A stretch of 64,000 nucleotides of DNA from [Clostridium] citroniae WAL-17108 (GCF_000233455.1 NZ_JH376431.1:141224-205223); one strand, 5' to 3'; positions 50,341-60,225 are shown, numbered from the stretch's first letter. Notes: generated by a model from the sequence alone, not told the origin. Program-made: numbers and translations.

Positions 50341-51311
50341 ACCCCATCCTCCTTATTACCAAAAAAGTTAATAATCTTATTATCAAACGCAGCAATTTCT
50401 TCATGACCATATTCATAGAAAATCAAATGCTTTTTCCGGGCAGTGATCTTGGAAAATACGGCAAACTGGGTAGATGGCGGACATACATCATCCATAAGGC
50501 CGGTTCCGCATAAAACCGGACAGGTAATTCGTTCTACAAAATTCTGCACATCAATGTATCCCAATTTGGTGAAAAATTCATCCAGGTGTTCTCCCATCGG
50601 ATCAAACCAACGGGTATGGTAAGCCAGGCCATTATAAACGATAACATCTCTATCCATCTCCCATGCTCTGCGATAATCAGAAAGAAATGGGTAAAGAGCC
50701 GCACAGCGCTTTATATAAGCCGCATTTAATGCTGTGCATACCAATCCTAGGCCAGCCCCCTGACTGGCTCCATTTACATAAACTTGCTCTGTATCCAATC
50801 CCTCTAATGCTAAAGCCAAACGTACCATCAGGCAGGTGTCCTGAAAGACCTCCACATAATAAAGCTTCTCCGGCGGACCATCCACCCCCATGATAATATG
50901 ATCTGCGGCAGTAGTTCCCTGCCGTCCGCCGAGATCCTCACTGATGCCTCCTTGCCCCGGACAGTCCATAGCCAGAACGGCCATCCCTAAACCGGCAAAG
51001 CTGGATTGTTCAAACCACCCCCTGGAAGATCCTGGATATCCATGAAACTGCAGAACCACAGGCACCCTTCTTTTTCTAACTGGCTTTACATATTTAATAT
51101 GGAGCCTGGCCCCTGCCATTCCCCTTAACCATACGTCATAATACTGAGTATAAGGGGTATGGGGAATTTCCGCTTCCTTCAGCTCATATTCCAAGGGCAG
51201 GGCCCAGGCCTCCCCCGCTCTTTTCTCCCAAAATTCCCAAAAATCCTTCGGCCTGGGAGTACTTCCCGTATACTGCTTTAATTGCTGTAAAGGCATATCT
51301 TTTGCCGGCAT
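50322..51311 (-). CDS. Acetyl-xylan esterase/cephalosporin-C deacetylase family (AXE1), intact
   Basis: 329 residues from ATG 51311, which has AAAGGAAG upstream; the longer frame to 51431 overlaps the flavoprotein gene and is not supported. Ser183 in NGASQGAGLG, Asp in GLMDDVCPPSTQ and His in YEYGHEE make a full triad in the AXE1 fold, with VLQFHGYPGSSRGW (oxyanion region) and MDCPGQGG. No signal peptide, so it deacetylates an imported compound, an acetylated oligosaccharide or other small ester. Downstream of a peptide-type ABC importer. Confidence 0.87.
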   Translation of the reverse strand: MPAKDMPLQQLKQYTGSTPRPKDFWEFWEKRAGEAWALPLEYELKEAEIPHTPYTQYYDVWLRGMAGARLHIKYVKPVRKRRVPVVLQFHGYPGSSRGWFEQSSFAGLGMAVLAMDCPGQGGISEDLGGRQGTTAADHIIMGVDGPPEKLYYVEVFQDTCLMVRLALALEGLDTEQVYVNGASQGAGLGLVCTALNAAYIKRCAALYPFLSDYRRAWEMDRDVIVYNGLAYHTRWFDPMGEHLDEFFTKLGYIDVQNFVERITCPVLCGTGLMDDVCPPSTQFAVFSKITARKKHLIFYEYGHEEIAAFDNKIINFFGNKEDGVCLEQI

Positions 51312-51334
51312 GCTTTGCTTCCTTTCTATCGTTG

Positions 51335-52990
51335 CTACGTAAATTTGCTCATTTGGAGATGCGTTACTATCTCTTGATCCTGTTTCCATGAATAGATTGG
51401 TATGTTTAAACCATTCACCCGTTTTGGACAATCCTCCCGATAATGAGGCCCCCTACTTTCCCTGCGAAGCAAAATCGCCTGATGCAGCGCAAGGGTAAGC
51501 TCTAAAGCCGCCTCCAAATCTACGGTTCTAAGCAGCTCCTCCATAGAACAATCTGTCTTTTCCAAGGGAATTTTATCCCGTTCCATCTGACTTTGCAGCT
51601 TTGATAGTTCCTGTAATACGTTCTTACTTCCTCTTTCGCTCCTTATGAGCATGGCATGCTGTTGATTCAATTTTTGTATCGTATGAAGATATTTCTTAGC
51701 TTCCAAAATGACATAAAGCGGCTGATAATAATATGCTGCCTTTCCTTCTTTCTTCCCTCTCTCAGACCGGGCTGCCGCCTTACCAGCAATACGTCCAAAG
51801 ACCAGCCCATTGGCCGAAGACAGCCCTCCCAGCCTATCTGCCCCATGCATGCCTCCGGTTACTTCACCACAGGCATACAGACCTTCTACTCCCGTAAATG
51901 CCTCTTCATCAATAGCAATGCCACCGTTAGAAGCATGAGCATACATGCTTAACCATACCAGATCATCCATGGTCAAATTTTTTTCTTCCTTTAACCAGTC
52001 AAAATATGTTTTAATAAACTCAGGCTGATGCCGCTTTACCTCCTCTTGATAAACAACGCGAATTCCCTCTCTTCTCCTTTGGCTTTCCTTATAAATTTCC
52101 AGATCCACCTTTTTAGACGAAAGGCGTGTAGTAAAGGGCCCATACCCGGATCTTAATTCTAACTGCTTCTCCCTTTCTTCCTCTTCCCATTCCGAAAATA
52201 ATTCCTTATCTGCTCCATAAAAACGGCTAAATCGGAACATCTTTTCATTATAGATGGTCTTGGGGGCAGGGTGTACATGCCCCAGCATCATCTGCATAAA
52301 TTCCAGATTAAACAATTTAGCTCCTGACTCTAAAGCCAGGTATTGACCAATTCCTGTCACATCATCTGTAGTCAAACGGTGTGTAAACAGTCCTCCCATT
52401 CCTCCGGTAGCTAAAATCACTGCTGGACTTAGTATTTCCACAAGGCTAACCCCCTCATCTTTTCTCTTGACGGCCAGAGCCCCGCAAACACGCTCTCCTT
52501 CTTTTAACAGCCTTAGGATTGTCATATGTTCAAGACAGGCGACTTTTAATTCACGCAACCGCTTCGACATCATTTGAGAGCTTCCAGGCTTTTCAATTCC
52601 CTTCCAAAGCCTGTTTTTATGATCAAAGCACGGGATAAATTCCCTCTCTTTATTTGCCTTTGCCTCTCTTAAGGGAACTCCCAGATGCTCTAAGTATTCT
52701 AGACTTCCCATTATTTTTCCTGTGAAGGTGTGAACCAGAGCCGGATTAGCCATTCCTTCTCCAATTCTTAAAATTGTTTCTTCCAGATCCGCCTCATCCT
52801 TTTCATCCTCTGGAGCTACCAAGCCTAACCCCCAGGTTCCAGGATAGAAGCTGGAACCAGAGCAAAGCCTCCCTCTGCTGATAATGGCTGTCCTAGCACC
52901 CTCTTCAGCCGCAGAAATAGCTGCTGTCAAACCAGCCAGGCCAGACCCAACTACTAATACATCTACATAGATTCTGCTGGTACAGCGCAT
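51335..52990 (-). CDS. FAD-dependent fumarate-reductase/aspartate-oxidase-like flavoprotein
   Basis: 551 residues from ATG 52990; a GTG at 53020 is in frame. The N-terminal dinucleotide fold is VDVLVVGSGLAGLTAAISAA. The capping-domain segment is followed by HGADRLGGLSSANGLVFGRI, the C-terminal FAD contact typical of the FrdA/SdhA/NadB/AprA group. It has no membrane anchor or iron-sulfur partner here. The start overlaps the upstream ATPase gene's end by 28 bases. In this operon it could reduce or oxidise the imported substrate before the esterases act; the substrate is unknown. Confidence 0.83.
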   Translation of the reverse strand: MRCTSRIYVDVLVVGSGLAGLTAAISAAEEGARTAIISRGRLCSGSSFYPGTWGLGLVAPEDEKDEADLEETILRIGEGMANPALVHTFTGKIMGSLEYLEHLGVPLREAKANKEREFIPCFDHKNRLWKGIEKPGSSQMMSKRLRELKVACLEHMTILRLLKEGERVCGALAVKRKDEGVSLVEILSPAVILATGGMGGLFTHRLTTDDVTGIGQYLALESGAKLFNLEFMQMMLGHVHPAPKTIYNEKMFRFSRFYGADKELFSEWEEEEREKQLELRSGYGPFTTRLSSKKVDLEIYKESQRRREGIRVVYQEEVKRHQPEFIKTYFDWLKEEKNLTMDDLVWLSMYAHASNGGIAIDEEAFTGVEGLYACGEVTGGMHGADRLGGLSSANGLVFGRIAGKAAARSERGKKEGKAAYYYQPLYVILEAKKYLHTIQKLNQQHAMLIRSERGSKNVLQELSKLQSQMERDKIPLEKTDCSMEELLRTVDLEAALELTLALHQAILLRRESRGPHYREDCPKRVNGLNIPIYSWKQDQEIVTHLQMSKFT

Positions 52991-54006
52991 GCTTCCATAT
53001 TCTCCTTTGCAAAATGGCACGCCACAAAATGTTCCCTTCCTTCAATGATATATTTCTGAAGCTTAGGCTTTTCTTTTTTGCATATTTCCTGGCACATACG
53101 GCAGCGTCCATGGAAATGGCAGCCACTGGGCGGATTCATTGGAGACGGAACATCACCCTTTAATACGATTCTTTCCTTTTTATGATTAATGTCCGCTATT
53201 GGTATGGCAGATAGCAGAGCCTGTGTATATGGGTGAATACTATGCTGATACAATTCATCTGCATCTGCAAGCTCTACAATTCTGCCCAAATACATAACCG
53301 CGATTCTATCGCTTATATACTCTACCACACTTAAATCATGGGTAATAAAGATATACGTTAGATTATGCTTCTCCTTTAATTCTTTTAAGAGCTGGAGAAC
53401 CTGCGCCTGAATCGATACGTCAAGGGCCGATACGGCTTCATCGCAAATAACAAGCTCCGGATTGATGCATAAGGCTCTTGCTATTCCTATACGCTGTCTC
53501 TGCCCCCCTGAAAACTCATGAGGATAACGATCCATATACTCTCTGCGCATATTAACTGCTTCTAATAAATCCCCGATCACCTTTCTGCGTTCCTCTTTGG
53601 TTTTAACCCCAAACTTTTTCAACGGATCTGACAAGGATTGATAAATGGTAAAAGAGGGATTCAGGGATGACTGCGGATCCTGAAAGACAATTTGAATCTT
53701 TCTTCTGGCCATATCCATTTCATCCTTTTTCAGTTCTGCAAGATTGCGGGAACCATCCTCAAATTCATATATCATTTCACCTGCCGTAGGCTTATATAGC
53801 TGTAAAATTGTTTTTCCCAGAGTAGTTTTTCCGCAGCCGGATTCTCCTACTAATCCCAGGGTCTCTCCTCTGTAAATGGTAAGATCGATATCGTTTACAG
53901 CCTGCACGTAAGACTCTGCCCTACCCAGAAATCCACTTTTTACAGGAAAGAAGGTTTTTAATCCTCTGATCGTTAATAAAGTCTGTTTTTCTTTCTTATC
54001 TGGCAT
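52963..54006 (-). CDS. Peptide/nickel-type ABC transporter ATPase, DppF/OppF-like
   Basis: 347 residues. Walker A GESGCGKTTLGK, Q-loop FQDPQSSLNPSF, signature EFSGGQRQRIGIARAL, Walker B LVICDEAVSALD and H-loop FITHDLSVV. The C-terminal oligopeptide-transporter extension has PSPMNPPSGCHFHGRCRMCQ with the four-cysteine cluster that binds an iron-sulfur centre in some members. It overlaps the DppD-like gene by 11 bases. Confidence 0.92.
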   Translation of the reverse strand: MPDKKEKQTLLTIRGLKTFFPVKSGFLGRAESYVQAVNDIDLTIYRGETLGLVGESGCGKTTLGKTILQLYKPTAGEMIYEFEDGSRNLAELKKDEMDMARRKIQIVFQDPQSSLNPSFTIYQSLSDPLKKFGVKTKEERRKVIGDLLEAVNMRREYMDRYPHEFSGGQRQRIGIARALCINPELVICDEAVSALDVSIQAQVLQLLKELKEKHNLTYIFITHDLSVVEYISDRIAVMYLGRIVELADADELYQHSIHPYTQALLSAIPIADINHKKERIVLKGDVPSPMNPPSGCHFHGRCRMCQEICKKEKPKLQKYIIEGREHFVACHFAKENMEACAVPAESM

Positions 54007-55018
54007 CTGTTAACACCTCCTTATATCTGCTGCAGCGCACCATATGAGTCCCCTCTACTATGGCTTCCTCAGGCATCTTTCCACCACATGCCGCACAGGC
54101 ATACTCGCATCTGGGGGCAAACTGACAGCCGCTGGGGCGATCATAGGGATCCGGTGTGGAGCCCTGAATCGGATGAATCTCTTGTTTCGCACCCTTTCCC
54201 AAAATAGGGATTGACTTTAAGAGCGCTTTTGTATAGGGGTGGGCCGGAGAGCCTAAAACCTCCTGAGCCGTTCCGCTTTCAATGATATTTCCCATATACA
54301 TAACTGCCACGTCATCAGCCAGTTCACATACCACTCCCATATCATGGGTGATCAGCATAATCGCAGTATTGTATTCTTCCTTCAGATGCTTCATCAATTC
54401 AAAAATTTGCGCTTGAATCGTCACATCCAAGGCGGTAGTCGGTTCATCTGCAATTAACACCTTAGGCTTGCAGCTCATAGCCATAGCAATCATAGCACGC
54501 TGACGCATACCTCCCGAAAATTCATGGGGGTATTGGTCAATCCGTTTTTCAGGATTCGGGATTCCCATATCCTTTAAAAGCTGCAGCGCTCTATCTCTTG
54601 CTTCTTTTTTCGTCACTCTCTCATGAGAACGGATCATTTCGCAGATTTGCCAGCCGATGGTATATACCGGATTCAAGGCAGTCATAGGATCCTGGAAAAT
54701 CATAGCAATGTCATGACCTCTCAAAGAGCGCATCTGCTTTCCATTCCGTTCCAGCCTTTCAATATGTATATCTCCACGCCCATCTTCACTATGGTAGATA
54801 ATTTCTCCCTCTTCAATACGGGAAAGCTTCGGTAAAAGCTGCATAATAGAGGTTGCTGTTACACTTTTCCCACAGCCGGATTCTCCAACAATACACAGAG
54901 TTTTTCCCCTCTTAATTTCCATAGATACTCCATTAATCGCCTTATTGCAGCGCTGGTTGGTATAAAAATATGTTTTCAGATTGTTCACTGAAATAATTAC
55001 ATCCTGTTCTTTCTTCAT
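53996..55018 (-). CDS. Peptide/nickel-type ABC transporter ATPase, DppD/OppD-like
   Basis: 340 residues. Walker A GESGCGKSVTA, FQDPMTALNPVY, signature FSGGMRQRAMIAMAM, Walker B VLIADEPTTALD and LITHDMGVV; the C-terminus has STPDPYDRPSGCQFAPRC with the cysteine cluster. Forms the ATPase heterodimer with the next gene product. Twelve bases from the permease gene. Confidence 0.92.
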   Translation of the reverse strand: MKKEQDVIISVNNLKTYFYTNQRCNKAINGVSMEIKRGKTLCIVGESGCGKSVTATSIMQLLPKLSRIEEGEIIYHSEDGRGDIHIERLERNGKQMRSLRGHDIAMIFQDPMTALNPVYTIGWQICEMIRSHERVTKKEARDRALQLLKDMGIPNPEKRIDQYPHEFSGGMRQRAMIAMAMSCKPKVLIADEPTTALDVTIQAQIFELMKHLKEEYNTAIMLITHDMGVVCELADDVAVMYMGNIIESGTAQEVLGSPAHPYTKALLKSIPILGKGAKQEIHPIQGSTPDPYDRPSGCQFAPRCEYACAACGGKMPEEAIVEGTHMVRCSRYKEVLTDAR

Positions 55019-55030
55019 TCTTACGCCCTC

Positions 55031-55960
55031 CTAACCCTGCTGCGTGGGATCGGTTGTATCCCGGATTCCATCACCTAAAAAGTTAATACTCATAACGAAG
55101 AGAGAAACCACAATACCCGTTGGAAGCCACAGCCACCAACTATTTTCTAACGTATATAAATCCTGGGCAGCATTTAAAATATTTCCCCAGGTAGGAACCT
55201 CCAGGGGAACGCCCAGACCTAAAAAGCTCAGCGCCGCCTCTTCAAGAATAAACATAGCCGTACTTAAGGTCACATTTACTATAATCGGACTTAAGGCATT
55301 TGGCAGGATATGCTTATAACAGATAACAAATGGATTCAGCCCAAAAACCTTTAAAGACTGAACATATTCCTCCTCACGGATAGACAGCACCTGGGATCTT
55401 GCCATACGGAAGGATGAACCCCAGCCGCAAATTATAAATATAATTACAATATTCTTTGCGCTCTGCCCTAAGATTGATACCAGCATCAGAACCAGAATAA
55501 GCTGCGGAATGGACATAAAAATCTCCGAAATCCGAACCATGAGCTGGTCAAACCTCCCGCCCCTGTAGCCGCTGTAACATCCTGCCAGAACTCCAATAAC
55601 AGCACAGCCAAGAGCACTCCCAAAGCCGATAGCGATGGACATACGTCCTCCGTACAGAACTCTGGCAAATACATCTCTTCCTAATTTATCCGTTCCAAAA
55701 AGGTGATTTCCTGAAGGCATCTTTAAAATAGCCTTCATATCTACTGCCGTTGGAGAATAGGAGGCCAGAAAGGGAGCAAAAATACAGCTTAACAAAATAA
55801 CCAAAAAAATAGCTCCTCCCACGATAGCCAGGCGGTTATTCAGAAACTTTCTTAAGGCCCGATTCCCCTGTTTCCTTCTTTTTAATTCACCGGACTCCTC
55901 CAGTCTTTTTATTCTATCAAACTTGCGATTCAATCTGGATTGTTTTGACACGTTTATCAC
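55031..55960 (-). CDS. Peptide/nickel-type ABC transporter permease, DppC/OppC-like
   Basis: 309 residues. A cytoplasmic basic N-terminus, one span and an extracellular loop with MPSGNHLFGTDKLGRDVFAR (the OppC signature), then five spans with the EAA motif in EYVQSLKVFGLNPFVICYKH. Pairs with the DppB-like permease, 3 bases away. Confidence 0.92.
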   Translation of the reverse strand: MINVSKQSRLNRKFDRIKRLEESGELKRRKQGNRALRKFLNNRLAIVGGAIFLVILLSCIFAPFLASYSPTAVDMKAILKMPSGNHLFGTDKLGRDVFARVLYGGRMSIAIGFGSALGCAVIGVLAGCYSGYRGGRFDQLMVRISEIFMSIPQLILVLMLVSILGQSAKNIVIIFIICGWGSSFRMARSQVLSIREEEYVQSLKVFGLNPFVICYKHILPNALSPIIVNVTLSTAMFILEEAALSFLGLGVPLEVPTWGNILNAAQDLYTLENSWWLWLPTGIVVSLFVMSINFLGDGIRDTTDPTQQG

Positions 55961-55963
55961 CTC

Positions 55964-56926
55964 CTATCCGTTCAGCTTCACCCTTGGATCCAGCATCGCC
56001 GTCATGATATCAACAAAGGTACTGGCAAACAAGGTCATAAATACAAAAAGCAGGGCTAACATCATAACCAGGTTATAGTTTTGAGAACGTACTGCACTAT
56101 TAAACGCACTTCCTATTCCAGGCCACTGAAATACTGTTTCAATTACTACAGAACCTGCGATCAGCGTTGGCAGCCGGAAACCAATTAATACAATTACAGG
56201 AGTCAGAGACACCCTGAATCCATGTATCAGATTTACCCTCCATTCCGGCAGGCCTTTACTTCTTGCGGTTTTTATGTAATCTTTATTCATCGTATCCAGC
56301 ATACTGCTTCTGGCATATCGCATTACACCCGCAGTCATAGAAACTCCCAGCACAAGAGCTGGTAATACCATGTATTTCGCGCGATCTAAAAAGGTTACTG
56401 CATTGGCATCCGTACGCCCTCCAACCGGCAGCCATCCTAAATTCAAAGCAAAGATTAAAATAGCGCATACGCCAAAGAAAAACTGGGGAATCGAAACTCC
56501 AATCATACCTGCCACAGTCAGAACATTGTCTCCAATGCTTCCTTTATAAATAGCGCCTAACACTCCCAGAATACTTCCAAGAACGGTAGAAATCAATAAG
56601 GCCGCCACCGCCAGCTCCAGCGTAGCAGGAAGTCTTTGCGCCATAATTTGAATAACCGGAACTCCGCTGGAGGTACTATAACCAAAATCTCCCTGTAAAA
56701 TTCGGAACAACCACTTAAAATATCTTATAACAAAGGGATCATCTAATCCATACTGTGCCCTTAAAGCTGCCATTTGTTCATTCGTTAACCGGGCTAGGGA
56801 TTCCGGATCCATTAAATAAGAGGTAGGATCTCCTGGCGTCAAATCTAACAGCCAATAGATGATAAAGGTAATAATCAGCAGCATCGGAATCATTCCCAGG
56901 ATTTTTTTCACTGTATACTTAAGCAT
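55964..56926 (-). CDS. Peptide/nickel-type ABC transporter permease, DppB/OppB-like
   Basis: 320 residues, six spans. TPGDPTSYLMDPE is the OppB extracellular motif, YIKTARSKGLPEWRVNLIHG the EAA loop, and QWPGIGSAFNSAVRSQNYNLV the conserved end. First permease of the operon, 200 bases behind the binding-protein gene. Confidence 0.92.
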   Translation of the reverse strand: MLKYTVKKILGMIPMLLIITFIIYWLLDLTPGDPTSYLMDPESLARLTNEQMAALRAQYGLDDPFVIRYFKWLFRILQGDFGYSTSSGVPVIQIMAQRLPATLELAVAALLISTVLGSILGVLGAIYKGSIGDNVLTVAGMIGVSIPQFFFGVCAILIFALNLGWLPVGGRTDANAVTFLDRAKYMVLPALVLGVSMTAGVMRYARSSMLDTMNKDYIKTARSKGLPEWRVNLIHGFRVSLTPVIVLIGFRLPTLIAGSVVIETVFQWPGIGSAFNSAVRSQNYNLVMMLALLFVFMTLFASTFVDIMTAMLDPRVKLNG

Positions 56927-57126
56927 GTTTAGCCTTCCTTTCTGATTCGTCCCATTCTCATAAAGAAAGAGAGTTTCTCAAAAGTCATTTTCATTCAGAA
57001 ATCATGCCATGCAGAAATTGTATAACAGTGAGATACAATGCATATGGTATGATTTTGCTTCTAAAGCGACTTTTAAGACACACTCCCCATCCTTACACGT
57101 ATATAAAACAAATTGAATTGTTTATC

Positions 57127-58809
57127 TTACTTTACAACCCAGTTCTGAACTCCCCAGTTAAAATTAAACTGTGGATTACCAATCGCCTCAATTCCTTCTA
57201 CTCTATCACTATGTAACAAATAGATTGGCTGGTAATATAATGGGATTTCAAATAATGTTTCGTTTTCGTATTTCTGCAATTCAAAAAACGCCTTTTTCTG
57301 TACCTCCGCATCTGCAGAAGCATTTGTTGCAGCAATTAATTCATCCAGCTTTGGATCGCCAGGCGTGTGTGAATTAATAGAGTAGCCGGTTGCGTATCTG
57401 TCATAGTACTCATGTAAGGACAGCGCCGCATTTGCCGCATAACACATATCCCAGTCTACCGCTCTAGGTCCATTGACTGGATCCTCCGGCGCTTTCCAAA
57501 GGATTGTTGCAAGGTCTCCCTCTACCAGACTTGCATTCATCTTAATTCCAACTTCCGCAAGATACTGCTGGATAACTGCCATTAAATCCTGAGTTGCCTG
57601 ATCTGTATAGTAGTAAACTACTTTAATCTCTCTATTAGAATCCCAGCCCACTTCCGCTAATAGCTGTTTTGCTTTCTCAGGATTGTAATCGTAATTATTT
57701 AATCCATCCACCTTATCCGATCCGTCAGGGGTTAAACTATTGGCAGGAACGCCTGCCCCATTCATAACACCTTCACAGATAGCGGCCATATCAATTGCAT
57801 AAGCAATCGCCTGGCGTACTCTAATATCCGAAAGAGCACCTGGAGTTCCATCTGCGTTAGGGAATTTATTCACATAGAAAAGCCTTGTATAACGTACATC
57901 CACTTTATCCAATGTAATACCTGACTGCCCTTCTAGTGCCTGCACGTCAGCAATGTTTTTTGTGTATGCATAATCCAGCTTTCCAGCTTTTGCATTTGTA
58001 ACAAAGTTCGGATCCGAATCTCCGGCGCTGGGATTTAAGTGGATTTTGTAGTTTGCCACTCCATCGTAGTATCCTTCAAAAGGTGCCAATATTGTATAAT
58101 TTCCCATCTGCACCTCCTCCACTTTAAAAGGGCCGGAACCAATCGGATGCTGGAAGTACTCTGCCTGCTGCAGGCTCACAGGATCCACATCTGCCAGATA
58201 TTTTTTCGGCAATGGCGCAAATTGTGTAAATACCAGCAATGCATCAGGAGCTACCCTATCGAAGTTTAACGTAATCGTATTTCCGTCAACTACAATACCG
58301 GAAATATGTTCCGCACTTCCATCTAAATAAGCGCCAGAGCCTTCTATGGCTTCAAAAGCGGAGCGAAATACGGAGTTTAATACGGTTGTCTTTAACGCAT
58401 ACTCAATATTCCATTGAATTTCTTCTGCTGTAATCGGCGCCCCATCATGCCAGGTTATCCCATCTCTTAAGGTGAATTTTAAATAAGAACCATCTTCTGC
58501 CATTTCATAGCTGGAAGCCAGCTCTCCCTCACCGGATATAGGAGATAAATTCTCGTCTGCAAGCAGTAAACGAGCATATAAAGTTTTATTATACATATAA
58601 GTTCCCGGATTTAACCAAGGGGTTTCAAAGAACTCTGTAGGTCCTCCATTAGAGTAAAGCACTCCTGCCTCGCCCGCAGGCATTGCTTCAGTACCTCCTT
58701 CTGCTTTTATCTCTGTTCCTGTTGCAGCCTCCTGTCCACCGCCGCAGCCTGCTAGAAGAGCCATACTTATAGACGCTGCAAAAATCAAAGAAAACAGTTT
58801 CTTTTTCAT
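57127..58809 (-). CDS. Family 5 extracellular substrate-binding lipoprotein (DppA/OppA-like)
   Basis: 560 residues from ATG 58809. The signal peptide ends in LLAGC (Cys22), so it is a lipoprotein. LASSYEMAEDGSYLKFTLRD with GITWHDGAPITAEEIQWNIE is the SBP family 5 signature, followed by the two-lobe fold with VRQAIAYAIDM and NYDYNPEKAKQLLAEVGWD. These proteins bind peptides, nickel complexes, glycosides or other solutes. The reductase and esterases in the same operon suggest a modified, perhaps acetylated, ligand rather than a plain peptide. Confidence 0.9.
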   Translation of the reverse strand: MKKKLFSLIFAASISMALLAGCGGGQEAATGTEIKAEGGTEAMPAGEAGVLYSNGGPTEFFETPWLNPGTYMYNKTLYARLLLADENLSPISGEGELASSYEMAEDGSYLKFTLRDGITWHDGAPITAEEIQWNIEYALKTTVLNSVFRSAFEAIEGSGAYLDGSAEHISGIVVDGNTITLNFDRVAPDALLVFTQFAPLPKKYLADVDPVSLQQAEYFQHPIGSGPFKVEEVQMGNYTILAPFEGYYDGVANYKIHLNPSAGDSDPNFVTNAKAGKLDYAYTKNIADVQALEGQSGITLDKVDVRYTRLFYVNKFPNADGTPGALSDIRVRQAIAYAIDMAAICEGVMNGAGVPANSLTPDGSDKVDGLNNYDYNPEKAKQLLAEVGWDSNREIKVVYYYTDQATQDLMAVIQQYLAEVGIKMNASLVEGDLATILWKAPEDPVNGPRAVDWDMCYAANAALSLHEYYDRYATGYSINSHTPGDPKLDELIAATNASADAEVQKKAFFELQKYENETLFEIPLYYQPIYLLHSDRVEGIEAIGNPQFNFNWGVQNWVVK

Positions 58810-58881
58810 TTTTTCCCTTTCTCCTTCCTTTGGCATATTGCCTAATATTGTAAAGCAAATATTATAAAATAATCTTTTATA

Positions 58882-58910
58882 AATATATTTAATTTTTAAT
58901 TTATTTTCAA
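58882..58910 (-). promoter_or_regulatory. Likely promoter of the peptide-transporter operon
   Basis: On the minus strand TTGAAA (58905-58910), 17 bases, TATATT (58882-58887), about 75 bases before the ATG. The region is very AT-rich, so other promoters are possible. Confidence 0.5.
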
Positions 58911-59339
58911 CACTTCGCCATTATATTAAATGTTCTTTCAAAATATTCACTTATTCATACAAATCATCTGTCATATATCCTCTATAATTTGTTGATTTAT
59001 TCCATAACTTTTATTTTTATTTCTAAAACTCTCTTAAATCAATAATTATTTTTGTAAGGATGTGAACTGAAGTTTTATATAAACATTCCATATACTGCAC
59101 ACCTGGCACCATCATAAATGAAACTGTGAGGATGTACAGATATTGAATTTATTTTCCAAGCCTAATGTAAAAACCATTTCCTTTAGGCAGTAGAGCTTCA
59201 GTAACATTTCTTTTAAGTAGAGGCATTGATATAATTAACATACTGGAAGATGCGTAAAAATGGCAAATTATATGCGTTGAAAAATATGAGGGTGTATTGA
59301 AATCCCGCATGTTTTTACTTTTTAATTCTACGAACTACG
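58911..59339. other. AT-rich upstream region, no gene
   Basis: No supported ORF or repeat. It separates the transporter operon from insertion-sequence debris and may hold its regulatory sites. Confidence 0.5.
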
Positions 59340-59941
59340 CAAATCACATGGCGTAGGATGGATGCTCAATCTTCCTGACAGGATGTTTAGAAACAATCTC
59401 CATCCCCTGCATCAAAATTCCGTATTACGCTTCGGAAATATCCAGTACATCGCAGAAGGAACGCGGCCAGCTCAGATCACCCTTTTCAATTCTTTTATAG
59501 AGGAGCAGAGATCTGTCTCCTGATTATCCAACTATTCGGATCAGAAGTCCTGTGACCGTCCTGTTATTCTTCCACAGAACAAGAACAAAATGTTCTAGTC
59601 ATAGGGAGCCAGCTTAACACGAAAGCGGATAATAGCACTCCCCAATCTGTGTCCACCTTAAATCTGTGAAACCGGTGACAAGATAGACTTTTTTGAATCC
59701 GGCAGTACGTTTCAGCATAAGACAATTCCCTTATTATATTCCAGATGAATTCCGAAAAAGCAAGATTTGAAATTTCAGTATTAAAACCATTTGGGCTATG
59801 CAATACCGCAGCCATATTGGGTTCAATAGGCACATACTCGTTTTTTGAAAGCGACATCAGAACGGTCCATTCAGCAAAAGAATGTTCTGCCCACTGTTTC
59901 AAATGGACATACTCTGCAACTAAACCTGTTTGAGATTTCAT
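59340..59941 (-). pseudogene. Degenerate IS66 tnpA-tnpB
   Basis: From 59941 the minus strand reads MKSQTGLVAEYVHLKQWAEH, the typical start of IS66 TnpA, then jumps to its C-terminal part (TEISNLAFSEFIWNIIRELS). Next, in shifted frames, come the TnpB pieces VYLVTGFTDLR, NILFLFCGRITG and LLLYKRIEKGDLSWPR. It has an internal deletion and several frameshifts. Confidence 0.75.
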
Positions 59942-59956
59942 AACTCAATCTCCTGA

Positions 59957-60225
59957 CATGAGTTGGTAGTGTCAAGTATTTAGCTACTCAAATCGGCTTG
60001 CCTCCAATAAAAGCAATTGATCCGGGCGGATTTACCCCCACCCCCTCCCCACCCCCGTACGTTCTTTTGATGACCAGTTATTGTGCTTGTGAATCCCTGC
60101 CAAATCCAGGCTGAAAACCCGTTAATTGCAAGCTTTACAGGGATTTGCGCAGAATAAATATGATGGTTCAAGAGGATGGTAAGAGGAATGATTTTTTCAT
60201 AAATCTTTTAACACTACCCATGAGT
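59957..60225. repeat. About 270-bp segment bounded by imperfect inverted repeats
   Basis: GGTAGTGTCAAG near 59965 and, inverted, GGTAGTGTTAAAAG near 60205-60218 face each other, with CATG outside both. The interior has no gene. It could be a MITE or the fused ends of a lost insertion sequence. Confidence 0.45.
60035..60056 (-). other. G-quadruplex-forming tract
   Basis: On the minus strand four G runs of 5, 4, 5 and 5 are separated by single bases (T, A, T). One-base loops with runs of four or more give very stable parallel quadruplexes. No gene is close enough to assign a role. Confidence 0.8.

Noticed and set aside
59980-60171. Minus-strand ORF across the G-rich tract
   Set aside because: Its glycine run is simply the translation of the G-quadruplex tract; no ribosome site.
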